Numbered from the stretch's first letter, positions 9,706 through 20,109 are shown. The stretch is 64,000 bases of DNA from Oxalobacteraceae bacterium (GCA_030698225.1 JAUYNR010000038.1:80156-144155), one strand, 5' to 3'. Notes: a model not told the origin generated them from the letters alone. Numbers and translations are program-made.

Positions 9706-10788
9706 ATGAAACCATCAATGCTTGCCAAGCTGGACCAACTCTCCGAGCGCCTGGAAGAAGTCGGCCAGTTGCTGATGCGCGAAGACGCCACTGCTTCCAT
9801 GGACAACTACCGCAAACTGAGCCGCGAACACGCGGAAATCGGTCCGCTGGTAGCGCTCTACCAGTCCTACACCGAGGCCGAAAAAGATGCCGCCGCCGCC
9901 CAGCAGATGTTGCAGGATCCGGAGATGAAGGTGTTCGCGCAGGAAGAAATCGAAGCCGCGAAAGAGCGCATGACGGCGCTGGAGGCCGACCTGCAAAAAA
10001 TGCTGCTGCCGAAAGACGCCAACGACGAGCGCAACATCCTGCTGGAAATCCGCGCCGGCACCGGCGGCGACGAAGCCGCGCTGTTTGCCGGCGACCTGCT
10101 GCGGATGTACACCCGGTATGCGGAACGCAACCGCTGGCAGGTCGAAATCATGTCCGAATCGGCGTCCGAGCTGGGCGGCTACAAGGAAGTCATCGTGCGC
10201 CTGGTCGGCGCCGGCGCCTACGCCAAGCTGAAGTTCGAATCCGGCGGCCACCGGGTGCAGCGGGTGCCGGCCACCGAAACCCAGGGCCGCATCCATACCT
10301 CGGCCTGCACGGTTGCGGTGATGCCGGAAGCCGACGAAGTCAGCGACGTGGTGATCAATCCGGCCGATCTGCGCATCGACACCTACCGCGCCTCCGGTGC
10401 CGGCGGCCAGCATATCAACAAGACCGATTCGGCGGTGCGCATCACGCACAATCCGACCGGCATCGTGGTCGAATGCCAGGACGGCCGCAGCCAGCATCAG
10501 AACAAGGCGCAAGCGTTGCGGGTGTTGGCCACCCGCATCATGGACGTGCAGATCCGCGCGCAGCAGGCCAAGGAAGCGGCGACCCGCAAGAGCCTGATCG
10601 GCTCCGGCGACCGCAGCGAACGCATCCGCACCTACAATTTCCCGCAGGGGAGGATGACCGACCACCGCATCAACCTGACGCTGTACAAGCTCGACTTCAT
10701 CATGGATGGCGATCTCGACGACTTGATCAATGCGCTGGTGGCCGAGCATCAGGCCGAGCTGCTGGCGGCGCTGGGCGATGCATGCTGA
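9706..10788 (+). CDS. prfA: PrfA, peptide chain release factor 1
   Basis: RF1 recognises UAA and UAG stop codons and triggers peptide release. The codon-recognition motif PAT lies in [20 protein letters not shown], which identifies RF1 rather than RF2. The catalytic GGQ is in [17 protein letters not shown]. The start [12 protein letters not shown] gives 360 residues, the normal length. An alternative ATG lies four codons downstream. The Gln methylase prmC lies two genes downstream, interrupted here by dsbB. Confidence 0.96.
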   Translation: MKPSMLAKLDQLSERLEEVGQLLMREDATASMDNYRKLSREHAEIGPLVALYQSYTEAEKDAAAAQQMLQDPEMKVFAQEEIEAAKERMTALEADLQKMLLPKDANDERNILLEIRAGTGGDEAALFAGDLLRMYTRYAERNRWQVEIMSESASELGGYKEVIVRLVGAGAYAKLKFESGGHRVQRVPATETQGRIHTSACTVAVMPEADEVSDVVINPADLRIDTYRASGAGGQHINKTDSAVRITHNPTGIVVECQDGRSQHQNKAQALRVLATRIMDVQIRAQQAKEAATRKSLIGSGDRSERIRTYNFPQGRMTDHRINLTLYKLDFIMDGDLDDLINALVAEHQAELLAALGDAC

Positions 10789-10821
10789 CTTACTATCTCT
10801 CCAATGCGGGAAACGGCGACT

Positions 10822-10894
10822 GGTCCACGAAAAGCACGGACATATTGATACAAGGTACTGATTTATTTCGTGATTTTCGGGTCGTTCGTGGACC
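10822..10894. repeat. Inverted repeat with CCACGAA-type arms
   Basis: GGTCCACGAA and TTCGTGGACC form perfect 10-base arms around an AT-rich core that itself contains related TTTCGTG and ACGAAAA words. The same CCACGAAA-type words recur near 45.92 kb and 54.73 kb. It lies between prfA and dsbB. Confidence 0.6.
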
Positions 10895-10941
10895 GACTTT
10901 TTTTCAGAATGCCGCTTTATTTTTCAGCCAACTCCGGAAAC

Positions 10942-11415
10942 ATGATGAATACTTCCAAATCCGTTTTACTGGCAATCGCCTTTGCCTGTCTGGCCCTGCT
11001 CGGCTTCGCATTGTATTTGCAGCATGGGCTGGACCAGAAGCCGTGCCCGCTGTGCGTGATGCAGCGCTATGCGTTTGCCGCGATCGCGCTGATTTGTCTG
11101 GCCAGTGCCGCCTTGCCGCGTGCGGCTGTGCGGGCTGGCGCCGGTCTGGGACTGCTGGCGGCGCTTACCGGAGCCGGCATTGCCGGCTGGCACTTGTGGG
11201 TCAAGGCTAATCCGGAAATCTCCTGCGGGATCGATCCGCTGGAAACCGCTCTCAACAAGATCCCGAGCGCCGAACTGCTGCCGTTCCTGTTTCAAGCCAA
11301 CGGTTTCTGCAGCACCGATTACGCGCCGATTCTCGGCCTGTCGACCCCGACCTGGGCGCTGCTGTGGTTTGCGCTGTTTAGCATCGCGCTGGGCCGGACC
11401 GCGTTCAAACGCTGA
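10942..11415 (+). CDS. dsbB: DsbB, disulfide bond formation protein B
   Basis: DsbB is an inner-membrane quinone reductase that reoxidises DsbA. The sequence has four hydrophobic segments, the first-loop redox pair CPLC at Cys35/Cys38, and the second-loop pair at Cys95 and Cys123. The quinone-site region CVMQRY follows the first pair. I chose MMNTSKSVLL as start because translation further upstream adds residues not typical of the family. The length is about 157 residues. The stop precedes the prmC ATG by one base. Confidence 0.9.
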   Translation: MMNTSKSVLLAIAFACLALLGFALYLQHGLDQKPCPLCVMQRYAFAAIALICLASAALPRAAVRAGAGLGLLAALTGAGIAGWHLWVKANPEISCGIDPLETALNKIPSAELLPFLFQANGFCSTDYAPILGLSTPTWALLWFALFSIALGRTAFKR

Positions 11416-11416
11416 A

Positions 11417-12280
11417 ATGACACCGATCCGCATCGAGGCCGGTTGCGATATCGGCTGCGCGCAGCGCAGTTCCCCGCTGGATGCGCTGGAAACCCGCATG
11501 CTGCTGATGCATGCGCTGGGCCTGACGCGGGTCCAGCTGATCACCGAATCCGAACGCCGGCTGAGCGCCGATGAAGCGCAGCGCTTCACCGCACTGCTGC
11601 AGCGCCGGGTGGCGGGCGAGCCGATCGCGTACATCGTCGGCCAGCGCGAATTTTTCGGCTTGCCATTCCTAGTGACAAAAGATGTGCTGATTCCGCGCCC
11701 GGAAACCGAATTGCTGGTCGAACTGGCGCTGGAACGCGCGCCGCAGGGTGGCCGGATCCTGGACCTCGGCACCGGTTCCGGCGCGATTGCGATTGCGCTG
11801 GCGCACGCCCGCGCCGACCTGCAGGTCAGCGCGGTCGATGTCAGTCGGGCAGCACTCGAAGTGGCGCAACAGAATGCCGCGCACAATCTGGCAGGCCGCG
11901 GCAATGCGATCCGCCTGCTGCACAGCGACTGGTATCGCGGATTGCAGGCCGGCGAACGATTCGAGCTGATCGTTGCCAACCCGCCCTACATCGTGGCCGG
12001 CGATACCCATCTGAGCCGGGGCGATCTGCGTTTCGAACCGATCGGCGCCCTCACCGACCATGCCGACGGCCTGTCCGCACTGCGCACCATCGTCAACGGT
12101 GCCGCTGCGCATCTGATGCCGGGCGGCTGGCTATTGATGGAGCACGGCTACGACCAGGCGGCGGCGGTGCGCGAACTGTTGATTGCCCAGGGTTACCAGG
12201 AAGTGCAAAGCTGGCAAGACCTGGCCGGCATCGAGCGGGCGACCGGCGGCATGCTGCCGCGGGCCGGCCATCGAGGCTGA
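11417..12280 (+). CDS. prmC: PrmC, N5-glutamine methyltransferase of release factors
   Basis: PrmC methylates the Gln of the GGQ motif in RF1 and RF2, which increases termination efficiency. The SAM site is DLGTGSGAIAIAL near residues 116-128, and the substrate-binding NPPY motif is at 188-191. The length of 287 residues is typical. I chose the ATG just after the dsbB stop. A longer in-frame extension runs through dsbB in another frame and is not real. Its substrate gene prfA lies just upstream. Confidence 0.94.
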   Translation: MTPIRIEAGCDIGCAQRSSPLDALETRMLLMHALGLTRVQLITESERRLSADEAQRFTALLQRRVAGEPIAYIVGQREFFGLPFLVTKDVLIPRPETELLVELALERAPQGGRILDLGTGSGAIAIALAHARADLQVSAVDVSRAALEVAQQNAAHNLAGRGNAIRLLHSDWYRGLQAGERFELIVANPPYIVAGDTHLSRGDLRFEPIGALTDHADGLSALRTIVNGAAAHLMPGGWLLMEHGYDQAAAVRELLIAQGYQEVQSWQDLAGIERATGGMLPRAGHRG

Positions 12281-12354
12281 AATATACTGTAAAGTGTATT
12301 TTTCATGTCGCTTTATTCCTATGCGCGAAATACCGTATTTTCAATGATACCCCT
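12281..12354 (-). repeat. Dispersed 74-bp intergenic element, copy 2
   Basis: On the minus strand it reads AGGGGTATCATTGAAAATAC at the head and AAAATACACTTTACAGTATATT at the tail, with a short CGC/GCG central stem. Its tail abuts the last base of the prmC stop codon. It sits between prmC and the convergent deaminase gene. Confidence 0.8.
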
Positions 12355-12433
12355 AGTAATAAATTGATAATACTGACGGTTCAGACAGGCGCTGCCGGGC
12401 AGCGGCAGCATTCCAGCCTTTGCCATCTAAGAA

Positions 12434-12871
12434 TTACTCGCCGATATCTTCGTTCCATAATTGCGGCGACGCCGCAATAAAGCCGGTCATCAGCGCAATG
12501 CAGGCCGGGTCTTGCAGCACGTCCACCTGCACGCCTCTGGCGCGCAGCAGCTGCTCCTCCCCGATGAAGGTCCGGTTTTCGCCCACGATGACTTTCGGAA
12601 TGCCGTACAACAGGATCGCGCCGGCACACATCGGGCAAGGCGACAGCGTGGTGTACAGCGTGCATTCGCGATACACCGCCGCCGATAGACGGCCGGCATT
12701 TTCCAGCGCATCCATTTCGCCGTGCAGCACCACGCTGCCTTTCTGCACCCGCCGGTTATGGCCGCGCCCGATGACTTGGCCGCGGTAGACCAGCACCGAT
12801 CCGATCGGGATGCCGGCTTCGCGCAAGCCTTGTTCCGCTTCCTCAATTGCCGCGCGTAAAAATTGATCCAT
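12434..12871 (-). CDS. Cytosine deaminase of the yeast FCY1 type
   Basis: This 145-residue zinc deaminase probably converts cytosine to uracil in pyrimidine salvage. Zinc ligands are His50 in HGE (Glu52 as proton shuttle) and Cys79/Cys82 in PCPMC. From memory of the yeast Fcy1 sequence, the resemblance extends well beyond the zinc motifs: GRGHNxRxQKGS, LHGE..xLENxGRL, LYTTLSPC, YGIP..xVGEN, and the C-terminal W.EDIGE that closes over the pyrimidine. TadA tRNA deaminases lack this tail. E. coli CodA is an unrelated fold. It follows the helicase gene after 20 bases and may be cotranscribed. Confidence 0.85.
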   Translation of the reverse strand: MDQFLRAAIEEAEQGLREAGIPIGSVLVYRGQVIGRGHNRRVQKGSVVLHGEMDALENAGRLSAAVYRECTLYTTLSPCPMCAGAILLYGIPKVIVGENRTFIGEEQLLRARGVQVDVLQDPACIALMTGFIAASPQLWNEDIGE

Positions 12872-12891
12872 ATCGATTCTCCGTAAAAAAA

Positions 12892-15800
12892 TCACTCTGC
12901 CAGCGGTGCGAAAATCGCCTGCAGATCGTCCTGCGTGATCTGCACCGCCTGCACCCCGCCATCGGCCAGCATCGCCTGCGCCAAGTCCGCCTTCTTCTGC
13001 TGCAAGGCCTGGATTTTCTCTTCCAGCGTGCCCTTCGCGATCAGCTTGTAGACGAATACCGGCTTGTCCTGGCCGATGCGCCAAGCGCGGTCGGTGGCCT
13101 GGTTCTCGGCCGCCGGGTTCCACCACGGATCGTAGTGGATCACGGTGTCGGCCGCGGTCAGGTTCAGGCCGACGCCGCCGGCTTTCAGGCTGATCAGGAA
13201 CACCGGCACCAGCCCCTGCTGGAATGCGCGCACCACCTCGGCCCGGTTGTCGGTGTCGCCGGTGAGCAGCGCATACGGCACCCGGCGCGCCTGCAATTCG
13301 GCCTCGATCAGCGCCAGCATGCTGGTAAACGACGAGAACACCAGGATCTTGCGGCCCTCCTCCAGCAGTTCCTCGACCATCGTCATCAGTTCGCTCAGCT
13401 TGGCGGACGGGGCGGCGGCCTTTTTAGCGCTGTCCGACTTGACCAGGCGCGGGTCGCAGCAGACCTGGCGCAGCTTCAGCAGCGCTTCCAGGATCACGAT
13501 CTGGCTGCGCGCCACGCCTTTCCTGGCGATTTCGCTGCGCACCTTCTTGTCCATCGCCAGCCGCACGGTCTCGTACAGGTCGCGCTGCGCGCCGGACAAC
13601 TCGACCGTGCGCACCATTTCGGTCTTGGCCGGCAGCTCCTTGGCGACCTTGTCCTTGGTGCGGCGCAGCAAGAAAGGTTTGATGCGGCGCGTCAGCAACG
13701 CGCGGCGGCTGTCGTCGCCCTGCTTTTCGATCGGGTGGCGGAATCCACTGTTGAAGGCTTTTTCCTCGCCCAGCAGGCCGGGCAGCAGGAAGTGGAATTG
13801 CGACCACAGCTCGCCCAGGTGGTTTTCCAGCGGGGTGCCGGTCAGGCACAGCCGGTGCCGGGCCCGCAGCAGGCCGGCGGTTTGCGCGGCTTTCGAGCGC
13901 GGATTCTTGATGTAGTGCGACTCGTCCAGGATCACCAGGTGGTATCCATGTGCGCGCAGCTTTTCCTCGTCGCGCGGCAGCAATGCGTAGGTGGTCAGCA
14001 CCAGGTCGAACTGGTCGATGCTGTCGAAATGCGCCAGCCTGTCCTTGCCCTGCAGCACCAGCACCCGCAGCCCGGGCGCGAAACGCGCGGCTTCGTCCTG
14101 CCAGTTGCCCATCAGGCTGGTGGGTGCGACCACCAGCGCCGGCTGGGTCAGGCGGCCGGCTTCCTTCTCGGTCAGGATATGGGCCAGGGTCTGGATGGTC
14201 TTGCCCAGACCCATGTCGTCGGCCAGAATCCCGGCTAGGTCGAATTCGCGCAGGAACTGCATCCAGGCCAGGCCTTCGCTCTGGTAATCGCGCAGCGTCG
14301 CCTGCAAGCCAGCCGGTGCTGCCACGGACTGCACGCCGCCGAAGGTGCTGAGTTTCTGGCCCATGTCGCGCAGCCGCTGGCCGCCGATCCAGCGCAGCTG
14401 GGTGGCACCGGCCAGTTCGGCCAGGCGCGCCGCGTCCAGCGTGGAAAGGCGCATGCTGGCGCCGCTCTTGTCGCTAAAATACAGCTCGCCCAGCGTGCCG
14501 AGAATCGGCTTGATGCGGCCCCACGGCAAGGCTACCCGCACGCCGTCCGGCAGCGTCGCCAGCAAGGGTTCATCGTCCGCGTGGGCGGCCAGCGCCTGCG
14601 GATTGAAGTCCAGCGGCGCATTGCGGATCAGGTCGACCAGCACCGGCAGCAGCGACACCCGCATCTGATTGACGACGATGCCCAGCTCCAGATCGAACCA
14701 CGGGCTGCCCGGCTCGCTTCCCTGGTCAGCGATGTCGGCGTACCAGTCTTCGACTTCGGCCACGTCGTAACGGTAATCCGGCATCCGGGCAATCAGCCAG
14801 CCTTGCGCCTCCAGCGCGGGGACGACTTCGCTGGTAAAGCGCAGCCAGTCGGCCTGGCTCGGCATCACCAGCGCGCCGATCAGCGTCGACAGCGGCGCCA
14901 CCGCCTGCTGCGGCGGCGCCAGCCCGGCCGCACGCAGGGTGGCAATCGCCGCATCTTCGGCCGCACGTTGGCGGATGATTTTCTCGATGCCCTGCCCGCC
15001 GCGCCGGATCAGCTGCTCGGCATGATCGTCGGCCACCCGAACACCGTCGTATTCAAAGGCCGGCAACACGAAATCCTGCCACCGCAGCGGCGCATCGCGT
15101 ATGCTACCCGGCTCCTGCGGCAACGCGCCCAGCAGCAGGTAGGCCTGCGGCATGATGTCGTCGCGCACCGTCTCCTGCAACTGTTGCGGCATCGGCACGA
15201 TGTGCTGCAGGCCCTGCGCCAGTAGCACGTGCGATACCGCCAGCTTGTCCCTGGCAGACAAGGTCGGCGCCTGCGCCACCATCGCCTGTAATTCCCGCAG
15301 CGGAATGCCGGCGCCGCCCTGCTGCAGAACGAGATCGCCGCAGACCAGATTATTCACATACATCGGCGGCTCGGTCTGCAGGATGTAGTCGATGCCGCCG
15401 CGCTCCTGCCCGGCCGGCCCGTCCTGGCCCGGCAGGAACTGCCATCCGAGGCGCAGCCGCTCATCCTCCTCGAACCAGGCCAGCTCGGCAGTGCGCGCCG
15501 GACCGGCCTTGACCGGATAAATCTGCCCTTTCTGAATGTCGGCGACGGAATTGGCCCACTGCAGTTGTTGCGGATGTTGCTGCAGATCTTGCTGTGATTC
15601 CAGCAACATCCGCAGCAACTGGGCGCCGACCCGGCCCTTCGGTTCGACATCGCTGCTGCCGTAAAAACCGCTGCGCAGCGCAACGAACAAGCGCGCTGCA
15701 TCCTCGTCGCCGGCCTGCATGTAACTGGGCGGACTCGACAACAGGTTGTACAACTCGCCGACCATGGTGGCCGCTGCGATCTCGCCGTTGGCGCGCAAGC

Positions 15801-16311
15801 GTGCCTTGCACAGATTCAGCGTGACGTGCTTGCCGCCACGGTCGGGCGACAGAACGAACAGCAGGCGGTGCGTGGTTTTTGACGGCATGCCGGACTTGAT
15901 CCTCCGCCCCGCCGGAGCCGCCAGCCCATGCGCCGCAGCCTCGACCCGCTGCAGCCAGGCCGCGACCGCGTGCGGCAGCATCACGGCCCCGGACTCGCCG
16001 CCGACCTGCCCGGCCAGCGGCGCAACATCTTCCTGCTGCAGGCAAGTCAGCAGCAGCGCCGCCATGTGTTTGCACATATAGCCGACCGGACACGAGCAGC
16101 TGCCGTCGAATTCGACCCCATCCTTAGTTGCATACAGCTCGATATCCTGTTCGTAACTCCAGTCGCCGCTGCCCTGCACGCTGCCTTCGATCACGTTACC
16201 GATGATCTCCGTCGACTGCACCAGCCCGCGCCGCACGATGTCTTGCGCCCGCCCCAGGGTCTTGTCATCGAACGCGTTGATAACGTCTGTTAATGTGTAA
16301 TGCATCGTCAA
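12892..16311 (-). CDS. SWIM zinc finger plus SNF2-family helicase
   Basis: This 1139-residue protein starts with a SWIM zinc finger (SCSCPVGYMCKH, Cys72, Cys74, Cys80, His82). A long middle region follows, then a SNF2 ATPase in the C-terminal half. The ATPase motifs include DDMGLGKTIQTL (Walker A), LDESHYIKN (motif II as DESH), LTGTPLENHLGELWS, and the helicase C domain with GGVGLNLTAADTVIHYDPWW and ATDRAWRIGQ. Such proteins translocate on double-stranded DNA and are relatives of RapA, but the specific role is unknown. The start could be either ATG two codons apart. Confidence 0.92.
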   Translation of the reverse strand: MTMHYTLTDVINAFDDKTLGRAQDIVRRGLVQSTEIIGNVIEGSVQGSGDWSYEQDIELYATKDGVEFDGSCSCPVGYMCKHMAALLLTCLQQEDVAPLAGQVGGESGAVMLPHAVAAWLQRVEAAAHGLAAPAGRRIKSGMPSKTTHRLLFVLSPDRGGKHVTLNLCKARLRANGEIAAATMVGELYNLLSSPPSYMQAGDEDAARLFVALRSGFYGSSDVEPKGRVGAQLLRMLLESQQDLQQHPQQLQWANSVADIQKGQIYPVKAGPARTAELAWFEEDERLRLGWQFLPGQDGPAGQERGGIDYILQTEPPMYVNNLVCGDLVLQQGGAGIPLRELQAMVAQAPTLSARDKLAVSHVLLAQGLQHIVPMPQQLQETVRDDIMPQAYLLLGALPQEPGSIRDAPLRWQDFVLPAFEYDGVRVADDHAEQLIRRGGQGIEKIIRQRAAEDAAIATLRAAGLAPPQQAVAPLSTLIGALVMPSQADWLRFTSEVVPALEAQGWLIARMPDYRYDVAEVEDWYADIADQGSEPGSPWFDLELGIVVNQMRVSLLPVLVDLIRNAPLDFNPQALAAHADDEPLLATLPDGVRVALPWGRIKPILGTLGELYFSDKSGASMRLSTLDAARLAELAGATQLRWIGGQRLRDMGQKLSTFGGVQSVAAPAGLQATLRDYQSEGLAWMQFLREFDLAGILADDMGLGKTIQTLAHILTEKEAGRLTQPALVVAPTSLMGNWQDEAARFAPGLRVLVLQGKDRLAHFDSIDQFDLVLTTYALLPRDEEKLRAHGYHLVILDESHYIKNPRSKAAQTAGLLRARHRLCLTGTPLENHLGELWSQFHFLLPGLLGEEKAFNSGFRHPIEKQGDDSRRALLTRRIKPFLLRRTKDKVAKELPAKTEMVRTVELSGAQRDLYETVRLAMDKKVRSEIARKGVARSQIVILEALLKLRQVCCDPRLVKSDSAKKAAAPSAKLSELMTMVEELLEEGRKILVFSSFTSMLALIEAELQARRVPYALLTGDTDNRAEVVRAFQQGLVPVFLISLKAGGVGLNLTAADTVIHYDPWWNPAAENQATDRAWRIGQDKPVFVYKLIAKGTLEEKIQALQQKKADLAQAMLADGGVQAVQITQDDLQAIFAPLAE

Positions 16312-16409
16312 GTTTCTTCAGAAATGCGCCGCGCCAGCGGCAAACCTTGCCATTATCCGTGATTGACGCCTGCTGCTATCGAGCAATCACCGGAGCAATC
16401 GCAACGCAC

Positions 16410-16485
16410 AATATACATGCCTCTGTATATTTTACTATCGCAACAAATATGTGCGCGAATTGTGCATTATATGCATATACTCCCT
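16410..16485 (-). repeat. Dispersed 74-bp intergenic element, copy 3
   Basis: On the minus strand it begins AGGGAGTATATGCATATAAT, has the central CGCGCACATATTTGTTGCGA stem, and ends with AAAATATACA and GTATATT. It lies in the divergent space between the helicase and tex genes, the only other notable content of that 276-base gap. Confidence 0.75.
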
Positions 16486-16587
16486 ATTCAATTATCGATA
16501 TGCAGGCGATATTCAAGATCGGCACTGGCACATCCTGCCGGATTCGGTATCATCGTGTGCTTGATTTCCCACACCGACCAATTGCCC

Positions 16588-18930
16588 ATGCTGCCATCCA
16601 TCGAACAACGCCTCGCCCTTGAACTCGCTGCCAAACCGGCGCAAGTCGCAGCCGCCATCGCGCTGCTGGACGAGGGCGCGACCGTGCCTTTCATCTCTCG
16701 GTACCGCAAGGAAGCCACCGGCGGCCTGGACGACATCCAGTTGCGCCTGCTGGAAGAACGCCTGCGCTACCTGCGCGAACTGGAAGTCCGGCGCGCGGCG
16801 ATCGTCGCCTCGATCGAAGAACAGAACAAGATGACGCCGGCCCTGCTGGACGCGATCGTCCATGCGGAAGACAAGACCCGCCTCGAAGACCTGTATCTGC
16901 CGTACAAGCAAAAACGCCGCACCAAGGCCCAGATCGCGCTGGAAGCCGGCCTGCTGTCGCTGGCCGACGCGCTGCTGGCCGATCCGAGCCTGAATCCGGA
17001 AGATCAAGCGGCCAACTATCTGAAGCCGGCCTTCTCCACCGCCAACGGCGACAACCCCGGCGTTCCCGACGTCAAGGCAGCGCTGGACGGCGCGCGCCAG
17101 ATCCTGATGGAACGCTTCGCCGAAGATGCGACGCTGCTGCAGGGCTTGCGCGAATATCTGCTGGACCACGGCATCGTCGAATCGAAAGTGGTCGACGGCA
17201 AGCAGGACGCCGGCGAAAAGTTCGCCGATTATTTCGATTATTCGGAAACCATCGCCACCATCCCGTCGCACCGCGCACTGGCGCTGTTCCGCGGCCGGCG
17301 CGAAGAGATGCTCAACGTCACGCTGCGGCTCGACAGCGAAGCGGAAAAACCGAAGTGGGACGCGCCGCTGAACCCGTGCGAAGGCCGCATCGCCGGGCGT
17401 TTCGGCATCAAGAACCAGGGCCGTCCGGCCGACAAATGGCTGGCCGACACGGTGCGCTGGACCTGGCGCGTGAAGAGCTTCATGCACCTGGAAACTGAAT
17501 TGATGGGCGCGCTGCGCGAACGCTCCGAGGTCGAGGCGATCAACGTCTTCGCGCTGAACCTGAAAGCGCTGCTGCTGGCCGCGCCGGCCGGTCCGCGCGC
17601 GACGATGGGGCTCGACCCCGGACTGCGCACCGGGGTCAAGGTGGCGGTGGTCGACGCCACCGGCAAGGTGATGGACACCGCGGTGATTTATCCGCACCAG
17701 CCGAAGAACGACTGGGACGGCTCCTTGCATGCGCTGGCCCGGCTGGCCGAAAAACACCAGGTGTCGCTGATCTCGATCGGCAACGGCACCGCGTCGCGCG
17801 AGACCGACAAGCTGGCGCAGGACCTGATCAAGCTGCGTCCGGAACTCAAGCTGACCAAGATCGTGGTATCCGAAGCCGGCGCCTCGGTCTATTCGGCGTC
17901 CGAATTCGCATCGAAGGAATTGCCCGACATGGACGTCACGCTGCGCGGCGCGGTCTCGATCGCGCGCCGCCTGCAAGACCCGCTGGCAGAACTGGTGAAG
18001 ATCGACCCGAAATCGATCGGCGTCGGCCAGTACCAGCACGATGTCGGCCAGACCCAGCTGGCGCGCTCGCTCGACGCGGTGGTCGAGGATTGCGTGAATG
18101 CGGTCGGGGTCGACGTCAATACCGCTTCCGCGCCGCTGCTGGCGCGGGTCTCCGGCCTGTCTGCCAGCGTGGCGCAAAGCATCGTCACGTATCGCGACCT
18201 GAAAGGCGCATTCGGCTCGCGTGCGGCGCTGCGCGCAGTGCCGCGGCTGGGCGACAAGACTTTCGAGCAGGCCGCAGGATTCCTGCGGGTGATGGGCAGC
18301 GACAACCCGCTTGACGCATCGGCGGTCCATCCGGAATCGTATCCGCTGGTCGAAAAAATCCTTTCCGACCTGAAAAAGGACGTAAAGGCGGTGATCGGCG
18401 ATGAACGGCTGCTGAAATCGCTGAATCCGGCCAAGTATGCGGACGACAAGTTCGGCGTGCCGACCATCAGCGACATCCTGCGCGAGCTGGAAAAACCCGG
18501 CCGCGACCCGCGCCCGGAGTTCACCACCGCCACCTTCAAGGACGGCGTCGAGGAAATCAGGGACCTGCGGCCCGACATGATCCTGGAAGGCGTGGTCACC
18601 AACGTCGCCGCATTCGGCGCCTTCGTCGACATCGGCGTGCATCAGGATGGGCTGGTGCACATTTCCGCGCTATCGAACACCTTCGTCAAGGACCCGCACA
18701 CGGTGGTCAAGGCCGGCCAGGTGGTGAAGGTCAAAGTGCTGGAAATCGACGAGAAGCGCAAGCGCATCGCGCTCACCATGCGCCTGACCGACAGCGCGCC
18801 GCAGCCAGGCGCGAAACCGGAACAGCGCGCCGACCGGGTTGACGCCAAACGGCTGACGCAACAGCAGGCACAACGACCGGTGCCGCAGAACAGCGCGATG
18901 GCAAGCGCCTTTGCCAAGCTGAAGTCTTGA
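16588..18930 (+). CDS. tex: Tex, S1-domain transcription accessory / RNA-binding protein
   Basis: Tex is a conserved cytoplasmic nucleic-acid-binding protein of 780 residues with a multi-domain order: N-terminal helical region, YqgF-like nuclease fold ([17 protein letters not shown]), helix-hairpin-helix pair ([19 protein letters not shown]), and a C-terminal S1 domain ([26 protein letters not shown]). I placed the start at [17 protein letters not shown]. The in-frame sequence upstream runs through repeat copy 3 and is not family-like. Tex has been linked to expression of virulence genes in Bordetella. Confidence 0.94.
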   Translation: MLPSIEQRLALELAAKPAQVAAAIALLDEGATVPFISRYRKEATGGLDDIQLRLLEERLRYLRELEVRRAAIVASIEEQNKMTPALLDAIVHAEDKTRLEDLYLPYKQKRRTKAQIALEAGLLSLADALLADPSLNPEDQAANYLKPAFSTANGDNPGVPDVKAALDGARQILMERFAEDATLLQGLREYLLDHGIVESKVVDGKQDAGEKFADYFDYSETIATIPSHRALALFRGRREEMLNVTLRLDSEAEKPKWDAPLNPCEGRIAGRFGIKNQGRPADKWLADTVRWTWRVKSFMHLETELMGALRERSEVEAINVFALNLKALLLAAPAGPRATMGLDPGLRTGVKVAVVDATGKVMDTAVIYPHQPKNDWDGSLHALARLAEKHQVSLISIGNGTASRETDKLAQDLIKLRPELKLTKIVVSEAGASVYSASEFASKELPDMDVTLRGAVSIARRLQDPLAELVKIDPKSIGVGQYQHDVGQTQLARSLDAVVEDCVNAVGVDVNTASAPLLARVSGLSASVAQSIVTYRDLKGAFGSRAALRAVPRLGDKTFEQAAGFLRVMGSDNPLDASAVHPESYPLVEKILSDLKKDVKAVIGDERLLKSLNPAKYADDKFGVPTISDILRELEKPGRDPRPEFTTATFKDGVEEIRDLRPDMILEGVVTNVAAFGAFVDIGVHQDGLVHISALSNTFVKDPHTVVKAGQVVKVKVLEIDEKRKRIALTMRLTDSAPQPGAKPEQRADRVDAKRLTQQQAQRPVPQNSAMASAFAKLKS

Positions 18931-18958
18931 TAAGCACTCACCTGATGACAATATATGC

Positions 18959-19033
18959 GGGAGTATCAATCTTATTTATGCACTTCCCGCATTGTTTACA
19001 AGCGACATAAAAAATACATGTCTATGTATTTTT
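18959..19033 (+). repeat. Dispersed 74-bp intergenic element, copy 4
   Basis: It begins GGGAGTATCAATCTTATTTA, has a central stem in which CGC/GCG and TTGT/ACAA pair around a bulged A, and ends AAAATACATGTCTATGTATTTT. It lies 29 bases after the tex stop. The remaining 139 bases before grxD contain a TATAAT-like sequence (19139-19144) that may belong to a grxD promoter. Confidence 0.78.
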
Positions 19034-19172
19034 AACGGATGGAAGGCGACCCGGCAGCGCACATCCTATGCGCACGGGCAAGCTGAAGACAGGCCGCCGA
19101 CGATCTGAATTACATCAGCAGCAAGCGGCCGTTTTTCTTATAATGGCCTTTTTAAATTAACGAAAGACAGCC

Positions 19173-19484
19173 ATGAGCGACGTACAAGTTTGGATCAAGG
19201 AAACGGTAACCCAGAATCAGGTCGTATTATTCATGAAGGGCACCGCCCAATTCCCGCAATGCGGTTTTTCAGGCAAGGCGATCCAGATCCTGAAAGCCAA
19301 TGGGGTCGAAAACATCGTCACGGTCAACGTGCTGGATGACGCGGACGTGCGTCAGGGCATCAAGGAATTTTCGAATTGGCCGACCATCCCGCAACTGTAT
19401 ATCAAGGGCGAATTCATCGGTGGCTCCGACATCATGAATGAAATGCATGAGTCCGGCGAACTGAAAACCCTGCTGAGCGCATAA
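19173..19484 (+). CDS. grxD: GrxD, monothiol glutaredoxin
   Basis: This 103-residue protein has the monothiol CGFS active site at Cys30 and the conserved [19 protein letters not shown] segment with the cis-proline and the GG glutathione-binding motif. Proteins of this class bind a [2Fe-2S] cluster with glutathione and work with BolA proteins in iron-sulfur cluster delivery. A BolA-like gene lies near 39.6 kb in this window. The start follows a GAAAGACAGCC ribosome-binding region. Confidence 0.95.
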   Translation: MSDVQVWIKETVTQNQVVLFMKGTAQFPQCGFSGKAIQILKANGVENIVTVNVLDDADVRQGIKEFSNWPTIPQLYIKGEFIGGSDIMNEMHESGELKTLLSA

Positions 19485-19515
19485 ACCTAGTCACCCTAAA
19501 CCTAGTCCCCCTCCA

Positions 19516-20109
19516 GTGACCGCCCAAAAACGCTTGATCATCGCCATCACCGGCGCCAGCGGCGCCGTGTATGGGGTGCGCCTGCTGGAAGTGCTGCGCG
19601 ATGCGCCCGGGATGCAGACCCACCTGATGCTATCGGAAGCCGGTGCGCTGAATCTGCGCCATGAACTCGCCATGAGCCGCAAGCAGGTCGGCACACTGGC
19701 CGATGTGGTGCACAACGTACGCGATATCGGCGCCTCGATTGCCAGCGGCTCATTCCAGTCGGAAGGCATGATCATTGCGCCGTGCTCGATGAAAACGCTG
19801 GCCGCGGTGGCGCACGGCCTGTCCGACAACCTGATCACCCGCGCCGCCGATGTGGTCTTGAAAGAGCGCCGCCGGCTGCTGCTGATGGTGCGCGAAACAC
19901 CGTTCAACCTGGCCCATTTGCGCAACATGACCGCCGTTACCGAAATGGGCGGCATCATCTTCCCGCCGCTACCGGGCTTTTACCAGCGCCCGCAATCAAT
20001 CGCCGAAATGGTCGACCACACGGTCGGCCGCGTTCTCGACCTGTTCGCGATCACGCATGCACTGACGCCGCGCTGGAACGGCCTCAAGGACAGCGACGCA
20101 TCCGATTAA
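19516..20109 (+). CDS. ubiX: UbiX, flavin prenyltransferase
   Basis: UbiX attaches dimethylallyl phosphate to FMN to make prenylated FMN, the cofactor of the ubiquinone-pathway decarboxylase UbiD. The Rossmann-like flavodoxin start IIAITGASGAVYGVRLLEVL, the GMIIAPCSMKTLAAVAHG segment and LMVRETPFNLAHLRNM are diagnostic. The reading frame begins at GTG and no better ATG is nearby. The 197 residues match the family. It lies 31 bases after grxD, in a short CCTAGT direct repeat. Confidence 0.94.
   Translation: MTAQKRLIIAITGASGAVYGVRLLEVLRDAPGMQTHLMLSEAGALNLRHELAMSRKQVGTLADVVHNVRDIGASIASGSFQSEGMIIAPCSMKTLAAVAHGLSDNLITRAADVVLKERRRLLLMVRETPFNLAHLRNMTAVTEMGGIIFPPLPGFYQRPQSIAEMVDHTVGRVLDLFAITHALTPRWNGLKDSDASD

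Noticed and set aside
12434..13126. A 230-codon version of the deaminase with a longer N-terminus
   Set aside because: The extra residues are an out-of-frame reading of the helicase gene. The MDQFLRAAIEEAEQGL start fits the family.
16513..18660. A 715-codon open frame antisense to tex, and similar long antisense frames under other GC-rich genes
   Set aside because: These are shadows of strong codon bias on the opposite strand. They have no family motifs or ribosome binding sites, and the sense genes are certain.
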